Source: Emmonsiellopsis sp. PD_33 (lineage: Eukaryota > Ascomycota > Eurotiomycetes > Onygenales > Ajellomycetaceae). Taken from it: a stretch of DNA of 64,000 nt. Location of the stretch: positions 1 to 64,000 of the forward strand of contig JANTQF010000176.1 of NCBI GenBank assembly GCA_032988165.1, written 5' to 3'. This document shows positions 1 to 11,139 of the stretch, one piece after another. The notes beneath the pieces were generated by a model. The model did no database searches and was not told where the DNA came from. It saw nothing but the letters and a program-made list of their open reading frames with translations. Within the stretch, counting starts at the first letter, position 1, and every line of letters starts with the position of its first letter. The position numbers and the translations under genes were made by a program.

Positions 1-1804
1 GCGCGAGGGAGATAGGCGGGGTGGGGGTGGGGGTGTGGAGTGGGTAGGGTTGTGGGGCAGATGTGGGATGTAGATGTGGGGAGTGGAGGAGGGGTGGGCG
101 TGGGGGAGGAGTGTACGGTGAGGGGGGATGGGATGGAAGGGGGGGGGGGGGTGAGACGAATAGAAAAAAAGAGAAAAAAGGCGGAGAGGAGCGGGGGGGG
201 GGTTGCGTACATCGGTAGGGTGGCGGATGTCGTATGTTCCTCGTCCGGAAGCGTCGTACCAGATGCCCTCTGCGGTTGGGGAGGGAAGGGGTTAACGATT
301 AACGTCAGGCGGTGGGGAGATATGGATATGAAGGGGTGTGTATACGTACCAACCGTGCTTCGACATACAGCGAGCGCCTCGGCGCAGATATCATACGCTA
401 TAACATCCGTCCGCTTGCATGCTTTACACCAGGATATCTGTTCCATGCAGCCTGAGGGCCGGGTTAGGGAAAACATCATGTAATCGAGCATGGAGTCGTT
501 GAGCTATGGAGAGACAGAGAGAAAAGGCACGTTAGAGCTTCATGTAGGTAGCGGTTTCGGGGGCCGGGATGTATAGCTTACCGGGTTAATGCCGTATGTG
601 TTGTTCGCTGCGAACTCGGGGAAGAATGGGATCTGTTTGCGTTTTATATCAGTCTAGATGCCTATGGGCGGGTTTTTGAACCGGGGGGGATTTCATTGTG
701 TACCTGGATCTCGGCGTCAATTACGCCGTTTATAATACCTAGAGTATTGAAATCCAACTGGACACCCTTGGCCGATCCATTTGCGATCAAGTTGTTTTGG
801 TCGCGGAAGTATTTGAAGAACTATCAAAGTAAGTATAAAATAGACCAAGATGGCAACGAATGGGCAACCCACGGCTGGTCCATAATGTCTGCATCGCACT
901 CATGTTAGCAAATACTTCGATATTAGAAGCAAAGAGCAAAGCCCATACCCTCCATAACTCTCTGTCCACAGGTTAAAGCTTCTCGATTTGATATCCGAAT
1001 CAAGCTGCGGCAAGGCACTATAGAACGCCTGCACAACATCCCAAACCGTGACGGCAGCAGCATCGGTAGTTCCAACTATTGCCAATTAGCACAAGCAATG
1101 AGATATCGCAATGACAAACTTACTTGGGTCTTGCTTATTGGTGATTCCGAATCGCCCCTTTACACCGTCAAACGTCTCGTTCCGGACCTGAGTGGTGTTT
1201 TCGTCCCTCGAGCCCAATACTGTGTCGCTATAGGAGAACCCTGTGTTTCGTTAGGTGCATGGCAGAGACTGGGGTTGGGAATCAGTGAACCATACCGACT
1301 CCGACAGGCTGCGAAATAAACAGCATATTGGACGCTTCATTCCAGGCATAGGGATTGAGTTGTGTTTTGAGGTCCTCCGTGACATTGCACGGACCAAGTT
1401 CTATATCCAGTTCAGTATATAATTCACAGGCAATTGAGGGCGGTTTGGCGGCGGGGCTGACCTTGGAAAAGCCCAAGCAGAGAGTCACTCCCAGGACCTC
1501 CATTCAGCCAGAGGGTAACAGGTGCATTGGCGGGATCGTGTCTTGCTTCGAAAAACCAGAAGAAGATATGCGTGTCTTCATCGATATCGACGTAGCCAGA
1601 ATATGAATTAACGTTCGGAGTTGTCTCGCATATCCCTGGCTCCTTGTATCTGATTTTTGTTCCCGATGGCGAGGTAATCGTCTTCACCCCTTCTGGCTCT
1701 GCAGGCACGTTGGGGATTGGTTTATCGTCGGCTCCCACGATGCCACTGAGCGGGAGCAAGGAAACTAACAGCTGAAGAGCTGAATATTTCCCGTACCTCC
1801 CCAT
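1..1804 (-). CDS. Secreted serine carboxypeptidase, peptidase family S10 (carboxypeptidase S1-like), 3' end missing
   Basis: Serine exopeptidase that removes C-terminal residues; secreted or vacuolar. The ATG at 1804 is preferred over the upstream in-frame ATG at 1852 because it is followed at once by a signal peptide (residues 1-25, ending GIVGA). Nine exons fit with consistent phase: 1804-1462, 1400-1296, 1240-1124, 1075-949, 888-873, 820-704, 632-582, 503-350, 269-211, giving 363 residues. Visible S10 motifs are [10 protein letters not shown] (about 99-108), QPVGVGFSYSD, and the nucleophile motif TESYGG with Ser228, followed by [19 protein letters not shown] near the end is typical of the fungal S1-type clade. 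The catalytic Asp and His would lie beyond the left edge. A donor GTACGC at 210 opens a final intron with no acceptor inside the window, so the gene is truncated by the window rather than broken. Family call is firm; exact substrate is inference. Confidence 0.9.
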
Positions 1805-4767
1805 GATTTCGAAAGGAGAATGAGGGTAAGCTTCCCCGTGGTCGGATCTCAACGATGGTAGAACAAGTTCGACAGACGCGCTCCAGGCTGGCCATCATTT
1901 GCGGGGAATGTCCGTCTATATATGTCGACCGGAGAAGCTTGACAGGGCCGATCGATCTGTGGGAGATTAACGGACAACGGCATTGAAGCGTGTTATCGAG
2001 CCGACCAGATCAGGACATGTTACACCGCATACTTGCGCCGGCCAAGTTGATTGGGGAATGTAACGCTGATGGCAGGCAGAGCGCAGACGTTCAGTCATAT
2101 GTCTGGATACAGGCACTGGAGCCATCTGTAAATCGTTTGGTAGCTGCATAAAGACAGGTATTGTTGTAGCGTTCCAAGGTTCTCCAAAAACCCTTACAAA
2201 GGGGGAAAAGATTGCTAATGAGTTCCAGACACCTTTGGATGGTTCGCACTGTCTCTTATCCCACTTTCTGCTCTAGGATGGCGGCATTGGGAGGCGGCAA
2301 GACATAGTTGTTCGTTCAACATAATAAGCATCGTGGGGCCTGTGGTTCTGGACAGCCGCCATAGCCGATCAACCGCTACTCGGCCCCCAAGGAATCACTA
2401 GGGATCGTCGGGTTTAAAAGATAAACCGCGAATATCATGGGGTAGTGCGACTGGTTTGAAATTTGAAAGTGACGGGCGGAGGATCCGGAAATCATCCGCC
2501 CAGAAATTCGGGACTAAAACCAATGCCCTGGAAATTGCTACTCGGCCTGCAGACGGGTAAATCCAAAGAAAAGGCAGCCATGGGTGCGTCAATGATGGAG
2601 ATAAAGAAATGGACAGAGAAAGAAAAGAAAGCAAACGGGTGGGACAAACCCACGTCAATGGGCATCATTCTTGGCAGCGAAAATGCAAGCAAAAGGCTTT
2701 CACAAATAAAACAAAAAATAACCTAAGGGGTTGGAACAGCTATTTTCGTAATAGGGCCATATTCTGTCATCGTTGGGTTGATTAGAATCAGTCCTCAGAA
2801 GACAAAACAGCCTATATTGAAGGGCGGTGGGTGCTCATCTACTTGGCACAATGCGGGTGCTGGAAACGAACAAAGGCCAATGCAGCAACCTGGCAGCCGT
2901 AGTTTGGTATCGAGCAGATCATCCCTGACAATTATCTTGTCGACCCATGGTTGTGCTGTGTTCGATGTGTTTTCTATCCAATGCGCAGCCAGCCGAATAT
3001 CTTATGCGCGACATGACATCTCCGGGGAGAGGAGAACCTTCTCTTATTCTATTCCACAAAGGGTGATTTGGCACGGATTTCCCATCGTTTACTTTTCATC
3101 TCCTGCGCCCTTCACTTGTACATACCCTTGCTGAATAACAACAGGCACCGATACCATTTGACTATCAGTTCAGGAGGAAGATATCGCTCTGCAACGCCAG
3201 CCAAGCCGTTACCCAACGGCTCTAAGCAGTTGCAGCGGCCGGTACAACCTCGCGGTAACGAAGGAAGAGCCGAATAGCTAGCAGTCCAGCGATAATAGCC
3301 ACGGGCCGGGGACTCTTTCTATCGCCTGAAAAGCCAGAGACGAAGAGAACAGTAACAGCGGGGTTGACAAAATCGGTCCGCCAGGATCCAAGAGTCGTTG
3401 AGAGGCGCCAGCGGAGAGGGACTGTTGGATTCCCTTGTTTGATGACAAGCTTTCGAGAAGACGCTGCTAGACGGAGATGAGGAAAAGTAACTGAAAAATA
3501 AGGACTTTGTTCTTTTTATTGACGGTTTCCTTCTTGAAGAATTCTTGAAACTTTGGAGTACGCGAAGCTTGATAGTATTTCCGTTCAGGCATAAGAACTG
3601 CTGGCTTTCATAGCTTTACCGGATAGGAGGTTGACATCTGGCGTAAAATATTTGACGAAGAAAAATGGCAAATCAATCAAAATTGAGCCAGTCACTGGCC
3701 ATTGGCAAGGACTGAGTCTCTTCTCCCGCCTGATCGCTGTATGTGATAAAATATAGTTGGAGAGTAAATGACTCCATGGCAGGAGGTTTGAAGGAAATAT
3801 AGTTATCAGAAAGATTTCTCTATTCGCAAGGTCTTAGGTGAAGATTCAAATGATGTTGGTGATCGCGTATGCTTTTGGTTTCCCGCCGAGTATTTGTGCC
3901 AGTGAAGGTCGACTTCTTGCACCAGAACAGGGCAATGAGAATGATAAGCTGTGTCCAAACTGCATCATGTTTAATAGAAGCCACAAACATGGACACCCAA
4001 ACGCCATATCATGGATTGTTCAGTCGGATTCTCACATTGATAGCAGATCCCATTCCGACGCGTGCAGTTAGGGTTAGGGCTTGCGTTCCCGATCAATCGA
4101 CTCCCATCGGCATCGCCGGATAGGAGATGGCGAAATGCAAAATGCAGATTGTCCATGGATCCTTGATCCGAAAGAATCCCAACTTCCGAGGAGAAAAGGT
4201 TAAGAGCCCCTGGAAATTATACCTCGTCGGTCCGCAGCCCGGAAGGATAATAGTCAAAGACTCATCTTGGCTTTCGCGCGCGTGTTTTTTTTTTTTTTAA
4301 CGCGTCCTTCCCATCAACCCCTTTTATTATCAAAACGTGCCTCGGCCCCTTTTTTATACGCGTCCCGTCCTCGGCCAGGAGCTTGATTAACATTGCGATG
4401 GAGCAACTAGTGCTCGGCGTTATTTTGGCGCTTTTTCGCCCCCAACATCCTCGAAACACCGGGGGTGGGGCGGGGGGAATCAGAAAGAATATGGAGAAAA
4501 ATCATCATAAAAAGGGGGATAAAACCTCTCTAACTATTCCATCGGCCTAGATTCGGCCAAACAATTGCCTCTTCAAGGCACTGGCAACAATCACGCTCTT
4601 TAACATCTGACGAAATCCTCGCCAGCAGAAGTAACTAATTAATTCCCACAAGCGACAAGGAAAATAAAACCGCCGACATCAAGTTTCAACAACTTCAAGT
4701 CCCGCCCGCAAGCGCCAAACCCGCGCCGCAATGCCCACCTCCCTCACCAAGCCAACCTAGGAGCGTA
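1805..4767. other. Intergenic region upstream of the carboxypeptidase
   Basis: About 3 kb between the carboxypeptidase start and the MITE-like element. Open frames here are short, overlap on both strands and show no recognisable domain. Two tandem TTAGGG hexamers lie at 4068-4079, and there is a T-run near 4287-4298. No gene is supported. Confidence 0.6.
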
Positions 4768-5575
4768 CAGTTCACCTGACCATGAGAATCGGTTGGCTGA
4801 CCGCGCTAGGCAGGGTCAGCTGACCAAGTTAAGCAAGGCCTAGTGCTGCACCAGTCAAATGGTCAGCTGACCTCTTATTAATACAAGCTATTACATGAAG
4901 AATACTAAAATTAAAATTAAATAATTATTAATTATATCATATAAAATTTTAACTGGTATTTTACCAGTTATTTACTAGTTAATAACTAGTTAATATAAAT
5001 ATTCTTATAATCTCTATATATATAAATAGAAGGTAAGATATATTTATTTATCTAATAAAAAATAATTACTTATTAACTAGTTATTAACTGGTAAATGACT
5101 AGTAATTGATCAGTTAAAAATATATACTTAAAAGCTATATATATAGCTTATATTTTCATTTTCATTAAGTATAAATTAACTAGTAGATGACTGGTAAAAT
5201 ACTAGTTAAAAATATACACTTAAAAGCTATATATATAGCTTATATTTAAATATTTTCATTTTCATTAAGTATAAATTAACTACTAGTAGGTGACTGGTAA
5301 AATACTAGTTAAAAATATACACTTAAAAGCTATATATATAGCCTATATTTTCATTTTCATTAAGTATAAATTAACTAGTAGATGACTGGTAAATGATCAG
5401 TTAAAATTTTATATCATATAATTAATAATTAATTAATTTTATTTTTCAGTATTTTTCATGTAATAGCTTGTATTAATAAGAGGTTAACTGACCATATAAA
5501 TTACACTAAGGAAGGTCAGTTGACTGACCTCACCTAGCGTAGTCAGCTGACTGATTCTGATGGTCAGTTGAACTG
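4768..5575. mobile_element. MITE-like foldback element, TA target duplication (Tc1/mariner-type)
   Basis: An 808-bp AT-rich insertion. Both termini begin CAGTTCAMCTGACCAT in inverted orientation (left 4768, right ending 5575) and are flanked by TA at 4766-4767 and 5576-5577. The two arms stay alignable in inverted orientation for roughly 200 bp: both contain the string ACCTCTTATTAATACAAGC followed by TATTACATGA and an AT-rich tract. Within the arms the 12-bp palindrome GGTCAGCTGACC occurs at 4814-4825 and 4861-4872, with AGTCAGCTGACT at 5541-5552. There is no open frame of transposase size, so it is non-autonomous. TA duplication and terminal inverted repeats are known Tc1/mariner traits; the family assignment is inference. 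It sits about 250 bp past the stop codon of the membrane-protein gene. Confidence 0.85.
5112..5398. repeat. Three direct tandem copies inside the MITE-like element
   Basis: Copies start with AGTTAAAAATATAYACTTAA at 5112, 5204 and 5307, with lengths of 92, 103 and 92 bp. Each holds the palindromic core AAGCTATATATATAGC, then TTTTCATTTTCATTAAGT and an ACTAGTAG..GACTGGTAAA tail. The middle copy carries extra bases in two places (about 8 and 3). The copies lie between the inverted arms. Confidence 0.9.
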
Positions 5576-5824
5576 TAACCTGGCAAACCATACTCGGCAC
5601 TCCGGACTCCGCTGACACAGCTGTGTTCGTAAGAATTACTCTGCAATGGTTTGCTGGAACCGAAATGCGCCATACCTTCTTTCATACTAATCGTTCAGCC
5701 CCTGATTCCTAATCAAGTATTTTGCCTCCTCTTATTTTCCAACAGCAACCTAGGGAGTGAGGACTGGGCGATATATTAAAATATAATTCCAGGAACACAT
5801 ATATCCTACATCTCAAAGATTCCA

Positions 5825-7407
5825 TCACCTCTTCTTCCCATCACCATCACGCGGACAGAGATACCGACACGACTTGCACCACCACCACCCCCCCTCCTCA
5901 CAACTACTAAATTTAACAGGCAGTGTTTTATCGCACCAGCCACATAAAGCGGGGGGGTCCCGCTTCCTACTCGGCCTCCTCAACCCCCGCAGTTCCTCAA
6001 GCGGTCTCAACTTGCAACGACCACAAACATAAACCTGCAAGACAATAGTCCCGGGACCATCATCGTGATGTCCCGCGCAAGTTTTCGGCCAGAACCAGGG
6101 CAGCTTGCGGTTGGTTTCACAGCATTTGCGAAAGAAACATTTCTTGCAAATGGGCTCGCATTGCTCGTGTCCTTCTGTGGGGATGGTGATGGTGCGCTTG
6201 TGCTTCTCACAGCCCTATAAATCGATATCTGAAAATTAGCATGAACCGGATCGGAGCAAGGGGCAAACAGAACAGAATACAATTCGTTGGAATGGGGATA
6301 GCGCAAGTTTGAAGCATTACATCGCAACACCGTACTCCACATCCCCAGCAGAATGTCGGGAAAAGTCTGTAGCATTCATGGCCGAATCGTTTCTGCGGCC
6401 TCAAGGTCTCCACAGTCCCTACTTGACTCTCCAGCTCCGGCTCCGCGAGATTTCGAGCTGCGCGTCGTAAACGGCGATTACGACGGAAAGACGCGGCGCC
6501 ATATCGAACAAGCGGCGAGAGACCCCAGGAAATTGGATCCGCGTACGTCGGCTTATTGATGCGTTGGAAGACGCCCGGGTGAAGGATAAATACCAGCAAT
6601 CCCGCAAATGCGGAGGGGGTCATTATACACCTGCATCATTGGATTCATATACAGTGTGAGTGAAAAGGGCTGATATCAACGAGGAGGCGAGGCGGGTGAA
6701 AAAGGGGTATATTTACATCATCGCAATAGTGAACCTCCACCACGAACGCATCCACGGACAAGCAGCTACTTCTTGTCCAAATTTATTCGTCTCATGCAGT
6801 ATCTGCCACATCGTCGGTGTGCCTTTGGGGACATCTGCTGTGTCCGGCCATATATATGCGTTTTCGCATGAGTCCAGCGGACGTGGCATGTATGTTGACT
6901 GTAGCCAGGCGGATACCCCGAGTGCAGCAACGATGCCGAATCTAACGATTACGACGAGGAACCACCATACTCTCTTGTCCTTGAGGCTGTAATGTTGCGG
7001 TATGACCGTGAAGATGAACCATAGAACGGCAGCGATGCCCTAGATATAAGTTACCGAATGAACAAAACTCAACGGGCTTTGCAGGAGTGGGGGATGGATA
7101 CAGTGAAAACCGGCACATCAGACCCCACACGAATATTCGGATGATAAGGGGGCTCGAATAGGACGGGATGTTTGTAAACTTTTAGGCGCCAGTCTCCCAA
7201 TAACGCGGTGTAGATGACGAGGAGGATCGTGAACAGCGGCGCAAAACGGTTGTATGCCTCCCATCTGGCGAGGATATTGAGAGTCCGAGATGTAGTTATA
7301 CGGTCTACGAAGACGAGCCAGCTGTACGCCACGTAGCTGGCGATTCTCTTGATGGTGCGCCATGGATGCCATATCCATCGCTCACCCCCTGAAGTCGATT
7401 GACCCAT
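5825..7407 (-). CDS. Four-TM membrane protein with Cys-rich, probably metal-binding C-terminus; unknown function
   Basis: Not recognised as a named family. Four exons (7407-7129, 7039-6717, 6630-6321, 6214-5825) join in phase to 433 residues. Hydrophobic segments lie at about 55-70, 94-106, 117-138 and 194-217. The fourth is completed only by splicing exon 2 to exon 3 (donor GTAAAT, acceptor ATGATGCAG), which argues for one gene rather than two separated by 89 bp. A basic stretch (RRNRRLRR) follows. The last ~140 residues are very rich in Cys: CWGCGVRCCDGC, CEPICKKCFFRKCC, CGRC, CGWC and CKSC, resembling several zinc knuckles. The likely topology is membrane anchor plus soluble zinc-binding tail, but this is inference. 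If the second junction were wrong, the region would hold a 201-residue membrane protein and a separate Cys-rich protein starting at 6623. Confidence 0.7.
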
Positions 7408-8104
7408 CGCGGGGCCCCGGAAGTTTGCAGTGTCAGTCTGATGTAGAAATGATGGTCTATGAGGTTGTCTAATGTCGCGATGGGATGGAGATTGGAAGAA
7501 ACAGTTATCACATAATTAAATCTTGCCAACTGGGTACGCAGGAAATGACGGATATAAGAGATATCGAAAAACACTGCCGACTGAGAAAGCAGCCTGGCCG
7601 CATTCAATAAATGAGCTTGTCCACGTGTGTCATTGACTCGGTGGCGCGTCGTGAATGTGGTAGAAGAACGCCTTGAATACGAGGTTTCTTTGGCAGGGTT
7701 CGATACGATGAAGATAAGCCACACTTTGTTAACGAACTATTTAGTTCAACGGCATGGCAGTGCTCAATTGAGGCGTTGGTTTAGCGCTTTGAAGCTCCCA
7801 TTAACTGGCTAGTTAGCGACGGTCTCGCCAAGGGTCCTTGTCTGCCAATTTATTTCTCTCGGATGCCTTTTCATGCGCGTGCTCGAATACGATAACCGAG
7901 GAAATACAACTCCTTTGAAAAAGTAGAAACCAAGAAAAATAAGGGCGATTCACGCTATATAATTTATTCTTTCATAAATAACAAGTATGGCCAATATCGA
8001 ATATATTTGCCTGGGTATCCGTCCCATTTTGCTTGAGGTCGCCAGAGTCCAAAAAGAAGCCTGCGTCAGATTCCAGATACCAACGAAGCACGGTAACCAG
8101 CCAC
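7408..8104. other. Intergenic region
   Basis: Lies between the start of the membrane-protein gene and the stop of the FAD oxidase, both minus strand. It should hold the promoter of the former and the 3' UTR of the latter. Nothing else was recognised. Confidence 0.6.
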
Positions 8105-9840
8105 TTAGTAAACACCAATGGTCTCCCCAACGACACTGCGGAAAATCCCATTCGGATCAAACTTTTCTCTAACGGTCTTGAAACGCGCAATGTGCTATCG
8201 AAAAGATACTCGTTAGTCCTCTTTGAAGAGAAAAGCGCAAAGGGGGCAGTATCCAACTTACATCCGGATCAATATTCTTCGCAGCAAGCTCGAAAACCTC
8301 CCGCGTATTCTTCGTCCAATGCGGACGACATGGGAATTCCTCAATCAGCACCTTCGCAAGATTATGATCTAAAACACAACACATACATATTAGCCAGATC
8401 AATTAGGAACCCCTCCCCCAACACCCCAATGTAGATATAAAACTCACAAAACGGCTCATTAAACCTCTTCCCATCGCCAAACGACGGCCGATAACTCGGG
8501 AAATCAAACATAATCGCGCCCTTGGACCAATCCGCCCCATCCGCCGTATCATACGTTACCTGGCCCAGGAGATCAAAATACGCCCGGCCGAATTTAATAT
8601 TAATCCCCGAGCGGTACGTGGAAGTCATGATCAGCCCCTTCTTCGACTCCGCATCAAACAGCTCTCTTACCCGCTTAAGCATCGCGTTCGCCTGCGTTAT
8701 AGGAAATGCAAGCTCGAGCGTATGTCCGCGGAGCCCGTGCTCCCAGACCGGTTTCTGGTCGGGGTATAGCCCGCCGATAAGGACGTCGTAGTTCCAGCCG
8801 TACACGGGCCATTCTTTGATGTCTTCGTTGGTGGTCTTTTCGCGGAAGTTGGGGGCCGACCATTGGCTGAAGAGGATTTCTTCGGCGAGCATGTTGGAGG
8901 TGGCTAGGACGACGCCGCTGTCCCAGATTCCTTTGATTGCGAGGGCTTCTGCTTGGGTGACGGAGAAGGTGTTTTGGAAGCCTTCCTGTGGGCTTTGATC
9001 GGTGGGGATTACGTCGTAGATTCGATAGTGGAACTTTTTCTTGTATGGCCACCACTATAGATCACCCTTAGCTATCTGCTCGGTAATAAAGAAAGGTGCT
9101 TTAAATTTAAGGTATATCCCTACCCAGTAGTTCGCAGTTGCGTAGGGGCTTATCATCCCATAGATATCCCCATTCAAAACCTCATCCTCATCCAGCGTCT
9201 TCTGATCAGCATATACCTTGAAGTCGGGATAAATCTTAAACTTCATCCTGACAATGACGCCTAGTAGCCCGAGAGAAGTCGACGCAGCCAACCACTCGTC
9301 GTCATCATTATCACGCTCAAGATGTCTCAGCTCGCCATTCCCATCAATAATATCCATAGCCAGCACCCCAGAAGCAACCATGGAGTCTTCTTTAAGTGAG
9401 GACCGATGCGCGCCCATCGCGACGCAACCGGCTAGTGTGATATTCCAATTCACGAGAGTGTATCCAGCAGATGCACCATGGGCATGTAGGTAATCTGCGA
9501 GTTGAAGAAACGTCACCCCCGCCTCGATCATGACCGTTCCGGCCTCCGTGTCCAAGTCGTAAATGTTATTGACATCTTCCGTGCGGATGATTATGGTGTT
9601 TGGGTCGTCAGAGCACATGGTATCATACCACATGTGCGCCTTTCCTGAGGCGCGAACTCGCTGGCCAGCTTTGATAGCATCGCGAACATGCACTTGAATG
9701 TCATCGATGCTGGTAGCATCGTACACGGCCGCAACATCGTTGCATGCGGGTGATCCGTCTCCATCAAAGGTGTTGTAAGGGGTGGCGGCAACGGTCAGGG
9801 CCAACGCCAGAACCGCAAATGGGCGTAAAAAAGACGCCAT
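8105..9840 (-). CDS. Secreted FAD-linked oxidase with D-arabinono-1,4-lactone oxidase-type C-terminus
   Basis: FAD-dependent oxidoreductase of the PCMH/ALO class, which oxidises sugar lactones or related alcohols; the substrate cannot be told. Exons 9840-9124, 9054-8448, 8368-8262 and 8194-8105 give 506 residues. An N-terminal signal peptide (MASFLRPFAVLALALTVAAT) points to secretion. The PCMH FAD-binding half contains VRASGKAHMWYDTMC, whose His is a candidate covalent flavin site, and GYTLVNWNITLAGCVAMGAH. The ALO half ends HWTKNTREVF..DPDHIARF and EKFDPNGIF, typical of the family terminus. Intron 1 (9123-9055) is 69 nt, a multiple of three, and ends in an in-frame TAG. It is identified because removing it joins NYW to WWPYKKKFHYR, the motif expected there. 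Retention would give a 261-residue N-terminal fragment. Confidence 0.9.
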
Positions 9841-11139
9841 CTTGTTGTCTCAGTGAACAGACAACAAAACTTAAGGCTAGGACATGTTGGAAACGGGCAA
9901 TTCGAGGACATCAGGGCCGATTTTTGAATAACGAAAATATCCAGCCCAGGTTCCTCCGTCCCCTCTCGGCAATAATGATGATTGTCACAAGCTCCATTCT
10001 GAGGACCACTTCTTCGTCGTTCCCACGAATCATTGTCACGGCGCGATGAGCATGGAGTCCTCTGCACGTCTTGGCTACTGACGAACCCCAGAGGATTGCG
10101 CCGCTAGCTGGGGTTGTTGCTTGTCCACCAGTCACCATCACCAGCATGGTTTTCTTCCAAATCCTCGTCGTCGCTCTAGGCATGACGAAGCAGAGACCGG
10201 ACCTCACGGATAATCGAAAAGTAACAGAGTAAACTGTCGTTCAACACGAAGGCCGACAGATCATTAGCAAGGTTGCAAAAACATCTTGTTGATGAAGAGT
10301 CATGTCACAAATGATCTTGGGCTGGCGCAGCCTGGCGGTGTCGGTGTCTGTCCTCCCTTGTTCTTGGTTTTGCGGGGAACATGCGCGCCGAGTGCCCACT
10401 GCCCAGCGCCCACCATTGGAACTAAAATGTCTAGGTCGGTCCCTACGAATCGACCCCGGGCCGAGCATGTGGAAAATGCTACCCAAGCTGACAGCAGTCA
10501 ACGGCAATATCATAGCTAACTGGGCCTAATAAATAGGTGGTTAGGAAAGCGCCGCTGGTCGTTGGGTTCGGGCTCGAATCTAGAATCGCGATAGCTCGCT
10601 CACTGCACCTCATGCCAATGGTTGCTTCCAAACCGCACGATGCCACATAGAGCAATGATTCCGCTTTTCTATCGAAATTGCTCGACTCCCATGCCGAATA
10701 TTAGCTGGGAGAAGTATGCAGATGTTGATGTTGACCAGGATGGGGTCGTGCGATAGGTAGCATGCCAGCCCCTCCCGCATTGAGCTTCACAAAGGAAGAG
10801 GAGGGGTGGGAGGGTTAAGTGGATGTAGATTATATTTCTCGCCATGATATTGGGCAATATGGACCAAAATATATTGATATCGGTTAACATAGATGGTGGT
10901 ATACATGTGTTCAAAGTTCCGATTTTCCCACTGGCTGATCAAGCCCGTCGCAGTGGAATTGTCCATTTGGTTTGGCACATCTGAAGAAGAGCTAGGGATC
11001 CATCTGGGCCACATGGGGAATATAAATAGCAATGCCATAGGGCCAGGCCAGGCGGGAATATTTCGTACGAAGAAAAGTAAAAGTCAGTCATAACAGCGTA
11101 AAAGAGACAGGGAGGACAGGAACAACTCCAGGGTCGGAG
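9841..11139. other. Intergenic region
   Basis: Lies between the oxidase start and the WD40 gene stop. Open frames on both strands are short and without recognisable domains. It presumably carries the oxidase promoter. Confidence 0.55.

Noticed and set aside
4068..4079. Two TTAGGG repeats as a telomere or interstitial telomere
   Set aside because: Only two units, inside ordinary sequence with genes on both sides of the window; expected by chance at this size.
6321..6630. Separate short gene starting at 6623
   Set aside because: Only 89 bp from the stop of the preceding frame; a phase-matched intron joins the two and completes a TM helix, so one gene is preferred.
10560..10600. Possible tRNA T-arm (GGTTCGGGCTCGAATC)
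   Set aside because: Spacing and flanks do not form a cloverleaf with an acceptor stem or A box.
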